DNA of 38,260 nt from an uncultured Lachnospiraceae bacterium. GTDB lineage: Bacteria > Bacillota > Clostridia > Lachnospirales > Lachnospiraceae. The notes below the pieces were generated by a model. It saw nothing but the letters and a program-made list of their open reading frames with translations, ran no database searches and had not been told where the DNA came from. The stretch spans positions 1 through 38,260 of the forward strand of contig CAJUQB010000049.1 in assembly GCA_910588285.1 (NCBI GenBank), given 5' to 3'. Made by a program: the position numbers and the translations under genes. Positions within the stretch are counted from its first letter, which is position 1. Each line of letters opens with the position of its first letter. Shown one piece after another: positions 32,301 through 38,260 of this stretch.

Positions 32301-33254
32301 TTATTTGGTATTTAAAAATAATTCTAATTGCGGCAATAGCTCCTGAGGAGTTTCTAATTGGGGAAGATACTTTGAATGATTGATTCCAACTGTTTCAATG
32401 GAAGGATTGTAGGTGCAGTAGGAATCGGCAATCATAGAAGTATCTTCATTTTCTTTGCTGAAAATCAGATAAATACTGTTGTTTACTTTCTTTAAGGCAT
32501 GTACAATATTGATATTTGTATAATTGGATTTTATACTGGAAAACAGGTACTTTCCATGGGATTTATCAATATGTGCCGACTCATAATAAACATCAAGGAG
32601 CTTGGAGGATATTAAGCTTTCCTTGTAGTAATAATCGTTGCGGAACTTCTGATCTACAGACTTGGATGAAAATAGGATATTGTAGATTAATGTTCCGAAA
32701 ATTGGAAGGTCAATTAAAAATTTCAAGGTGTTTTTCCGTTTGCTGGGAATCTTTGCCAGGCTGTTGAGATTTTCCGGATTGATTAAAATGATGCGGTTAA
32801 AATATTCCGGATTCATATTGCAGGCCATGACACCGAAGGAGGCAGAGCTTCCGGTTACAACGATATTTGCTTTTTCTCCAATTACATTTTTGATGAAATC
32901 AGTGATCAGCTGCACATACATATAATTGGTATATGTGAGATTTGGCTTGTCGCTCCGGCCGCAGCCCAGAAGATCCATGGTATATACCGTATAATTTTTT
33001 GACAGAGACATATAGATCTTGTTCCACTCTTCTGTAGAGGATGCCGGATTCAGATCATGGATCAACAGGACAGGCGTCCCTTTTCCGGTTTTGTTATAAA
33101 ATATTTTTCCATATTTCCAGTCGTAGAATTTTCCGGGGTTATTTTTCAGAAGATTCTTCATGGTACTGGATATGCTGATGAATTTATTGATTCCATATAT
33201 GGACATGCTGGTTAGGGTGGTTAGTAATAAAAAGTTTCTTATTTGTTTTTTCAT
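32301..33254 (-). CDS. Alpha/beta hydrolase with N-terminal membrane anchor
   Basis: This 317-residue protein has an N-terminal hydrophobic segment (about 6-24), then an alpha/beta hydrolase fold: PVLLIHDLNPAS (oxyanion region), MDLLGCGRSDKP, the nucleophile elbow VVTGSSASFG and a late GINHSKYLPQLE with the likely catalytic His. The elbow reads G-S-S-A-S, so Ser137 is the predicted nucleophile, with Ser where the second Gly of GxSxG usually is. AAAGGG lies 8 bases before the ATG at 33254; an ATG at 33260 sits too close to it. It is the only minus-strand gene right of oriC and faces rsmG. Substrate unknown. Confidence 0.8.
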   Translation of the reverse strand: MKKQIRNFLLLTTLTSMSIYGINKFISISSTMKNLLKNNPGKFYDWKYGKIFYNKTGKGTPVLLIHDLNPASSTEEWNKIYMSLSKNYTVYTMDLLGCGRSDKPNLTYTNYMYVQLITDFIKNVIGEKANIVVTGSSASFGVMACNMNPEYFNRIILINPENLNSLAKIPSKRKNTLKFLIDLPIFGTLIYNILFSSKSVDQKFRNDYYYKESLISSKLLDVYYESAHIDKSHGKYLFSSIKSNYTNINIVHALKKVNNSIYLIFSKENEDTSMIADSYCTYNPSIETVGINHSKYLPQLETPQELLPQLELFLNTK

Positions 33255-33287
33255 TTTCATCGCCCTTTCTTTTCTATTCTTATATTT

Positions 33288-33316
33288 ATTATAGTCGAAT
33301 TGCTCCAGATATACAA
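33288..33316 (-). promoter_or_regulatory. Sigma-A promoter of the hydrolase gene
   Basis: On the minus strand TTGTAT (33311-33316), a 17-base spacer and TATAAT (33288-33293), about 35 bases before the start. A near-consensus promoter. Confidence 0.75.
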
Positions 33317-33421
33317 ATAAAATTATGATGAAATCTCTTTTTTTTATAAATTTTCTATGGTACACTGAAGGTGGAAAAAATATTGTTTGGTATTTGAACT
33401 TATGTTCTATGGGAGATATGT

Positions 33422-34462
33422 ATGGTTAAATCTTATTTGGATAAATGCAGACAGGAGCTTATGCATGAGCAGATTGATCTGGCTGATCAGATACAGCGAT
33501 TTGAAATGCTGATCAAGGAGCGTATGGAGTTGATTCAGTTTATAGAATCATCAGAGGATGATAGTTTTGATTCCTTTTCACCGCAGAATTACAAGGTAGG
33601 TGTGATGGATCAGGAGAGTATCGATAAAATCAAAAACGATATTGAACAGTATCGGCTGGAGCTGGAACAATTAGAGAGCAGACAAAATGATGTCATGTCA
33701 AGGATAGATGAAATAGACTCTGTTATTTTATATTACCGCGGCAATGATTTGCTTGCATCGGATCATATGCAAAGGTTGCATGAGTATGAGGATCTGCAGC
33801 GCAGGATATTGATTTCACAGGAAATGGATAATCAGGATTTTGCCAAAAAAATGGAAAATTCTTTAATCCAATCTATGATTCATATGAATCGTTGTGTCGA
33901 ATTTTGTACGAAATTGATGGATGTTGACAGGGACAGATGCAGGATTGAACTAAGCCGTATGTCTGATCTGATGTCTGGTTTTCTATCAGATATGAATGAT
34001 TTTGCTGTTCAATTATTTCCTTTATCATTGAAAAAGGAGGGGATTGATGTTATATTGGACAGATATACCAGGTATCTTTCCAATAAATATGATGCACATA
34101 TTTATTGGAATGTACAGAAGGGTGAATGCAGCAGTTCAGAATATATTTCTGTCATGATCTTTCGTATTGTTCAGAAAATATGCAGTATGATCCTGGAGCA
34201 TTTACAGATTAAAAATGTTTGGATCGATATGGAATGCAGAGATATGATTGTATTATCAGTAAAATATGAATGTTCTAATATGGAGCTGGTGATCAGTGAT
34301 AGGAATGCCCCAGAGAATCATTCGTCAATCAGAAGTTTATGGAATCAATTGGATGATCGAATACGAATATTGTCCGGTTCTATAGAATTGAATAAGGATT
34401 CGGAAAATGAAACAATAATCCATGTTATAATACCAAATGATGATTCAAAATGTTTCACGTGA
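33422..34462 (+). CDS. DegS-like histidine kinase relative lacking the phospho-acceptor and ATP-site residues
   Basis: This 346-residue soluble protein has charged, heptad-like helices at about 5-40 and 63-100 suggesting coiled coils, then a region I align with DegS-type kinases. AKKMENSLIQS (141-151) lies where DegS has AREIHDGPAQ, so Glu145 takes the place of the phosphorylated His. LFPLSLKKEGID (198-209) matches LRPMALDDLGL. FRIVQKICSMILEHL (247-261) matches the N box but lacks its Asn, and VISDRNAPEN lacks the glycines of the DxGxG box. It should be catalytically dead. GGGAG precedes the ATG. The gene's last three codons and stop lie in a perfect parS site. The DegS relation rests on my reading alone. 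Confidence 0.6.
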   Translation: MVKSYLDKCRQELMHEQIDLADQIQRFEMLIKERMELIQFIESSEDDSFDSFSPQNYKVGVMDQESIDKIKNDIEQYRLELEQLESRQNDVMSRIDEIDSVILYYRGNDLLASDHMQRLHEYEDLQRRILISQEMDNQDFAKKMENSLIQSMIHMNRCVEFCTKLMDVDRDRCRIELSRMSDLMSGFLSDMNDFAVQLFPLSLKKEGIDVILDRYTRYLSNKYDAHIYWNVQKGECSSSEYISVMIFRIVQKICSMILEHLQIKNVWIDMECRDMIVLSVKYECSNMELVISDRNAPENHSSIRSLWNQLDDRIRILSGSIELNKDSENETIIHVIIPNDDSKCFT

Positions 34463-34466
34463 AACA
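34451..34466. promoter_or_regulatory. parS: parS site 1 (perfect, overlapping a gene end)
   Basis: TGTTTCACGTGAAACA is a perfect 16-bp palindrome and the classic ParB-binding site. It supplies Cys-Phe-Thr-stop of the upstream gene. Confidence 0.95.
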
Positions 34467-34564
34467 TTGTAGATTGATGTGTGAAAGAGAAGGATATATA
34501 AATAGAGTTTATATCAGAATCCATATTAGAATTATATCATGGAATTGATCAAAATATTTATAAA

Positions 34565-34580
34565 TGTTTCACGTGAAACA
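34565..34580. promoter_or_regulatory. parS: parS site 2 (perfect)
   Basis: A second perfect TGTTTCACGTGAAACA, 114 bases from the first, in AT-rich non-coding DNA. Confidence 0.95.
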
Positions 34581-34709
34581 TTTATATCGCAAATTTAATA
34601 TATTTGATACGGACTTAAATCCACTCATGCTATTAAAAAAATGGCTATTTACATTCTATAAAATGGAAAATTATTATAGAAATTAATGATAGCAATTGCT
34701 TGAAAATAG

Positions 34710-34718
34710 TGATATAAT
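34710..34718 (+). promoter_or_regulatory. Extended -10 promoter of parA
   Basis: TGATATAAT matches the extended -10 (TGnTATAAT). No good -35 is seen at 16-18 bases upstream. It lies about 60 bases before parA, so the transcript leader would include parS 3. Confidence 0.55.
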
Positions 34719-34744
34719 GAAAAAAGCACGGAAAGAAAGGTTAC

Positions 34745-34760
34745 TGTTGCACGTGAAACG
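34745..34760. promoter_or_regulatory. parS: parS site 3 (variant)
   Basis: TGTTGCACGTGAAACG matches 14 of 16 bases of the perfect site, with the CACGTG core intact. It lies between the parA promoter and its ribosome site. Confidence 0.75.
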
Positions 34761-34780
34761 GTAACAAGAAAGGAAAAAAT

Positions 34781-35548
34781 ATGGGAAGAATCATAGCAAT
34801 TGCAAACCAAAAGGGTGGAGTAGGAAAAACGACAACAGCAATTAATCTTTCTGCATGTTTGGCAGAGGTAAACAAAAAAGTCCTGGTAATTGATATGGAT
34901 CCGCAGGGAAATACCACCAGCGGGCTTGGACTGGAAAAGGATGAAATTGAAAATAATGTATATGATTTAATATTAGGAGAATGTACCATCAGAGAGAGCA
35001 TACATAAAACTGAAATAGAAAAATTATCGGTAATTCCTTCTAATGTCAATCTGGCCGGGGCAGAGATTGAGCTCCTTGGCATCAAAGACAAGGAGTACAT
35101 ATTAAAAAATGAAGTGGATTATATACATGAGGATTATGACTTTGTAATCATTGACTGTCCTCCTTCCCTGAATATGCTGACAATTAATGCAATGACCACA
35201 GCAAATACCATATTGGTGCCAATTCAATGCGAATACTATGCGCTGGAAGGATTGAGCCAATTAATACATACCATCCAATTAGTACAGCAGCGATTGAATC
35301 CGGAGCTGAATATGGAGGGTGTGGTATTTACCATGTATGATGCACGTACCAATCTTTCTCTGCAGGTGGTAGAAAATGTAAAAAACAATTTAAATACTAC
35401 GATCTATAAAACAATTATTCCAAGAAATATTCGTCTTGCAGAAGCGCCCAGCCATGGACTTCCAATTAATATTTATGACAGCAAATCATCAGGAGCAGAG
35501 AGTTATCGTCAATTGGCCCAGGAAGTAATCAACAGAAAGGATATATAA
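34781..35548 (+). CDS. parA: Chromosome partitioning ATPase ParA (Soj)
   Basis: ParA/Soj is a Walker-type ATPase that binds DNA non-specifically and, with ParB at parS, moves origins apart; in B. subtilis it also controls DnaA. It has 255 residues. The deviant Walker A KGGVGKTT is at residues 10-17, preceded by IIAIANQ. Switch I lies in VIDMDPQGNTTSGLG and Walker B in VIIDCPPSLNMLT. The end EAPSHGLPINIYD is typical of Soj. AAAGGA precedes the ATG, and parB begins one base after its stop, so they form an operon. Its promoter region carries a parS variant, which suggests ParB feedback. Confidence 0.97.
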   Translation: MGRIIAIANQKGGVGKTTTAINLSACLAEVNKKVLVIDMDPQGNTTSGLGLEKDEIENNVYDLILGECTIRESIHKTEIEKLSVIPSNVNLAGAEIELLGIKDKEYILKNEVDYIHEDYDFVIIDCPPSLNMLTINAMTTANTILVPIQCEYYALEGLSQLIHTIQLVQQRLNPELNMEGVVFTMYDARTNLSLQVVENVKNNLNTTIYKTIIPRNIRLAEAPSHGLPINIYDSKSSGAESYRQLAQEVINRKDI

Positions 35549-35549
35549 T

Positions 35550-36443
35550 ATGGCATCTAGTAGAAAAAGCGGCTTAGGAAAGGGACTGGATAGTTTAATT
35601 ACAGACAAAGTTGGAAAAACTGTAGAAGTGCCGGAAGAAGTTAAAAAGCAGGAAGTGCTTGTGAATATTACAAAGGTAGAGCCCAATCGGGACCAGCCCC
35701 GTAAGAATTTTGATGAGGACGCGCTGCTGGAATTATCGGAATCAATCAAGCAATTTGGAGTACTTCAGCCATTGCTGGTTCAGGATCGTAAGGATTATTA
35801 TGAAATAATTGCCGGAGAACGCAGATGGCGTGCAGCAAAGCTGGCAGGCATTAAGGAAATACCGGTAATCATAAAGGATCTGACCGAACAGGAAATCGTA
35901 GAAATATCTCTTATTGAAAATATTCAGAGAGAGGATCTCAATCCCATTGAAGAAGCCATGGCATATAAACGGCTCTTAAACGAATTTAATTTGAAACAGG
36001 ACGAGGTAGCAGAACGGGTATCAAAATCCCGGACAGCAGTTACCAATTCCATGCGTTTATTAAAATTAGACGAGAGAGTACAGCAGATGGTAATTGATGA
36101 TATGATCAGTACCGGCCATGCAAGAACCTTGTTGGGCATTGTAGATCCAGAGAAACAGTATACAATTGCACAGCAAATATTTGATGAAAAGCTCAGTGTT
36201 CGGGAAACTGAAAAGCTGGTGAAAAAGCTGCAGAATGAAAAGGAAGAGATTCAGAAAAAGCCCATAGATGATACCATGTCTGCAATCTATCAGGATCTAG
36301 AACAGAAATTAAAGGGGATTATGGGTACAAAGGTCAGCATACATCAGAAGGATCAAAATAAGGGCAAAATAGAAATAGAATATTATAATAAAGATGAATT
36401 GGACCGAATTATGGAATTATTTGCTTCCATTCATGAAATATAA
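35550..36443 (+). CDS. parB: Chromosome partitioning protein ParB (Spo0J)
   Basis: ParB is the parS-binding CTPase clamp that slides on DNA and recruits SMC. It has 297 residues. The N-terminus SGLGKGLDSLI is the ParA-stimulating end. The CTP-binding motifs GERRWRAAKLAG and LIENIQREDLNP are intact. The helix-turn-helix lies in QDEVAERVSKSRTAVTNSMRLLKL, followed by a linker and the C-terminal dimerisation domain (KIEIEYYNKDELDRIMELF). AAGGA lies 9 bases before the ATG. Three parS sites lie 0.8-1.1 kb upstream, so the protein can load right beside its own gene. Confidence 0.97.
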   Translation: MASSRKSGLGKGLDSLITDKVGKTVEVPEEVKKQEVLVNITKVEPNRDQPRKNFDEDALLELSESIKQFGVLQPLLVQDRKDYYEIIAGERRWRAAKLAGIKEIPVIIKDLTEQEIVEISLIENIQREDLNPIEEAMAYKRLLNEFNLKQDEVAERVSKSRTAVTNSMRLLKLDERVQQMVIDDMISTGHARTLLGIVDPEKQYTIAQQIFDEKLSVRETEKLVKKLQNEKEEIQKKPIDDTMSAIYQDLEQKLKGIMGTKVSIHQKDQNKGKIEIEYYNKDELDRIMELFASIHEI

Positions 36444-36567
36444 TACAGAACATATATTCTGTTATACGGACATACTACTTACAATATAAGATACCAGGGT
36501 CAAAAGGTCAATAAATCCGCTGCAAGCTCCCCTGCAAAAGGATTAAAAAACAGAAAGGAAGATAAAA

Positions 36568-37083
36568 ATGGAATTCTTTACATTGATTAACGAATACAGC
36601 ATCTATATCATGCTTGGAATGGCAGCATTTATCATCTTATTATTTATATTATATATTGTAAATATTGTACAGAGCAAAAAGCTGAAAAAGAGATATGAAA
36701 AATTCATGCAAGGAAAGGACAGTGCTTCTCTGGAAGATAATTTAATTCGAAGAGTATCAGAAATAGAGAACCTGATTGCCTGCAACAAGGAAAATACTCA
36801 GAAGATTGACCAGATTACACAGAATCTGAATCTAACCTTTCAAAAAGTCGGCATGGTAAAATATGATGCATTTCATGAAATGGGCGGCAAGCTGAGCTTT
36901 TCTCTGGCCCTGCTCAATCAGACCAACGATGGATTTATAATCAACGCAATGCATAGCAGAGAAGGCTGCTATACTTATATCAAAGAAATTATAAAGGGAA
37001 ATTCCATTATTGTGTTATCAGAAGAGGAGAAGGAAGCCTTAGACATTGCCACAGGAATTAAGAAAGAAATCCCGGAGGAATAA
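36568..37083 (+). CDS. DUF4446 membrane protein
   Basis: This 171-residue protein has one N-terminal membrane helix (about 11-33) followed by a basic stretch and a coiled-coil-like region (about 50-90, with NKENTQKIDQITQNLN). The DUF4446 core then follows: KVGMVKYDAFHEMGGKLSFSLALLNQTNDGFIINAMHSREGCYTYIKEI. This family is regularly next to parB in Clostridia, but no function is established. A role at the membrane in chromosome segregation is guilt by association only. AAGGAAG lies before the ATG. It is 124 bases after parB with no clear terminator, so it may share the parAB transcript. Confidence 0.85.
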   Translation: MEFFTLINEYSIYIMLGMAAFIILLFILYIVNIVQSKKLKKRYEKFMQGKDSASLEDNLIRRVSEIENLIACNKENTQKIDQITQNLNLTFQKVGMVKYDAFHEMGGKLSFSLALLNQTNDGFIINAMHSREGCYTYIKEIIKGNSIIVLSEEEKEALDIATGIKKEIPEE

Positions 37084-37126
37084 TTTGACGAATAAATAAA
37101 ATAAAAAATTTTTCTATAAAAAAGCA

Positions 37127-37155
37127 TTTACAAATAGAGGAATAGTCGCTATAAT
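37127..37155 (+). promoter_or_regulatory. Sigma-A promoter of the DUF3881 gene
   Basis: TTTACA (37127-37132), a 17-base spacer and TATAAT (37150-37155). The leader is about 105 bases and includes a hairpin (TTCCCC 37224-37229 with GGGGAA 37236-37241) that ends about 12 bases before the ribosome site. Confidence 0.8.
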
Positions 37156-37265
37156 AGAAAAGGTCTATATAATTAATGAAAAAGTAAAATCGCTGCAGGA
37201 AATAGAACGTCCATCCGGCAGTGTTCCCCAATATGGGGGAATAGGAATAGAAAGGAGGGGATATT

Positions 37266-38156
37266 ATGCACAGTTTTCTAAAAAGTATTGGATTCCGTAA
37301 TTTAAAAAAGAAACAGGAGATCAATGCTTTGATTCAGCAGGTGATTGATCATCCGGATCGGAAAATTATCTCCGAGGATGAGGAAGGATCGATCCATGCA
37401 GAGCTGAGCTGCGATTTCGGAGAATTTATTGGAATTGCAGTTCGCGGGGAATATATTGATGATAATAGATTTGAACCAGAATACTATTATCCATATTTCC
37501 ATGGGAGCAATATCAGCACTTACGAGCTGGTGGATATAGAGAAGCATGCAGAGAAGGAATCCTATGCAGGGGTCTGTGATGAGATTAAGCTGGGCGTAAC
37601 CCTCATTTTCTATCTGCAAAACGTGATGGACTGCATTAATCGCAGAAGAAGTATTGGAAATAGAAAAATAAATGCTCCAACAGTCTTGTCAGCGCTCTCA
37701 GAATTTGGTAAAATAATATTACCGATTAAAAAGGAGAAGCCGGAGGCTGGTAATAACAGTTACACTGTTGAGAGAAATAATCTGATTGCTGCCGCCAGGG
37801 ATGGGGATGAAGAAGCCATCGAAAGCCTGACCCTGGAGGACATTGATATTTACTCTATGATATCCAGAAGGATTCAGAATGAAGATATCATGAGTATTGT
37901 TAATACCAGCTTTATGCCATATGGAATTGAGAGCGATCAATATAGTATCCTGGCTGAGATCCTGGATTATCATACCATTGAGAATCATTATACGAAGGAA
38001 GAGCTTGTTGTACTTACCCTGGATTGTAATAAGTTGATTTTCGATGTTTGTATCAATCGGGAGAATCTTTTAGGTGAACCGGCCATTGGCAGAAGGTTCA
38101 AAGGAGTCATATGGATGCAGGGAAGAGTGGAATTTGATTCCATGCTCCAGAGATAA
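37266..38156 (+). CDS. DUF3881 family protein
   Basis: This 296-residue soluble protein opens MHSFLKSIGFRNLKKKQEINAL, the opening I associate with DUF3881, a Lachnospiraceae-centred family of unknown function. No signal peptide or membrane helix is seen. EGSIHAELSCDFGEFIGIAVRGEY and a late EELVVLTLDCNKLIFDVCIN segment are beta-rich, and the end GRRFKGVIWMQGRVEF is conserved-looking. No catalytic motif is recognised. A strong AGGAGG lies 7 bases before the ATG, with a near-consensus promoter upstream, so it is likely well expressed. The tRNA gene follows after 30 bases. Confidence 0.75.
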   Translation: MHSFLKSIGFRNLKKKQEINALIQQVIDHPDRKIISEDEEGSIHAELSCDFGEFIGIAVRGEYIDDNRFEPEYYYPYFHGSNISTYELVDIEKHAEKESYAGVCDEIKLGVTLIFYLQNVMDCINRRRSIGNRKINAPTVLSALSEFGKIILPIKKEKPEAGNNSYTVERNNLIAAARDGDEEAIESLTLEDIDIYSMISRRIQNEDIMSIVNTSFMPYGIESDQYSILAEILDYHTIENHYTKEELVVLTLDCNKLIFDVCINRENLLGEPAIGRRFKGVIWMQGRVEFDSMLQR

Positions 38157-38186
38157 GCTTATATCGCATATTTGTTTTATATAAAT

Positions 38187-38260
38187 GTCGCTATAGCTCA
38201 GCTGGATAGAGCGACCGCCTCCTAAGCGGTAGGTCGGAGGTTCAAATCCTCTTAGCGACG
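38187..38260 (+). tRNA. tRNA-Arg (anticodon CCT)
   Basis: Acceptor arms GTCGCTA (38187-38193) and TAGCGAC (38253-38259) pair fully, with G as discriminator base. The anticodon stem ACCGC/GCGGT encloses CTCCTAA, giving anticodon CCT, which reads AGG. The T loop TTCAAAT is intact. The window ends at the discriminator, so whether CCA is encoded cannot be seen. Confidence 0.96.

Larger units (their letters stand above)
34463..34780 (+). other. Intergenic parS-rich segment before parA
   Basis: This 318-base gap holds no gene. It contains the second half of parS 1, parS 2, an AT-rich stretch (about 34580-34690), the parA promoter and a variant parS 3. Nothing else is recognised. Confidence 0.8.

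Overview
The window spans the chromosomal replication origin of a Gram-positive Clostridia, most likely a Lachnospiraceae. The basis is gene order and family content: gyrA-gyrB-recF-yaaA-dnaN-dnaA run leftward and rpmH-rnpA-yidD-yidC-jag-mnmE-mnmG-rsmG-parA-parB run rightward from a roughly 600 bp AT-rich gap with DnaA boxes. DUF4446 and DUF3881 genes, strong AGGAGG-type ribosome sites, and lipoproteins with lipoboxes support this. No species is assigned. Nearly every gene points away from oriC; the exceptions are the first gene, the Crp-like regulator and one alpha/beta hydrolase.

Layout from left to right. Positions 1-7000: an envelope-related block on the minus strand (SAM methyltransferase, GH18/SH3 protein, lipoprotein, MBOAT acyltransferase, DHHW/AlgX-like partner, CwlD-type amidase), met head-on by a small CmpB-like membrane protein. 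Positions 7100-7540: the C-terminal remnant of a Fic-family gene with its terminator. Positions 7741-14379: a Crp/Fnr-type regulator convergent with a six-gene minus-strand operon encoding a sugar-type ABC importer (binding lipoprotein, permease, dual ATPase, permease) and two paralogous SnoaL/NTF2-like enzymes. Positions 14589-15584: a membrane-anchored C39-like peptidase. Positions 15702-24267: the replication genes gyrA, gyrB, recF, yaaA, dnaN and dnaA. Positions 24268-24868: oriC. Positions 24869-32242: ribosomal protein L34, RNase P protein, membrane insertion (yidD, yidC), RNA-binding Jag, tRNA modification (mnmE, mnmG) and 16S methylation (rsmG). Positions 32301-38260: the hydrolase, a catalytically degenerate DegS-like protein, three parS sites, parA-parB, DUF4446, DUF3881 and a tRNA-Arg(CCT).

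The origin half-block works as one unit. DnaA loads at oriC, DnaN and RecF serve the fork, gyrase manages supercoiling, and ParA/ParB acting at the parS sites beside parA segregate the new origins. The most unusual observations are four. A pseudo-histidine-kinase gene takes its last three codons and stop codon from a perfect parS site. Short tandem arrays with unrelated units (12, 15, 17, 33 and 36 bp) sit repeatedly at gene boundaries. A GC-rich hairpin lies inside oriC. The ABC importer operon carries twin SnoaL-like enzymes of unknown substrate. All calls come from reading the sequence; no database search was possible.
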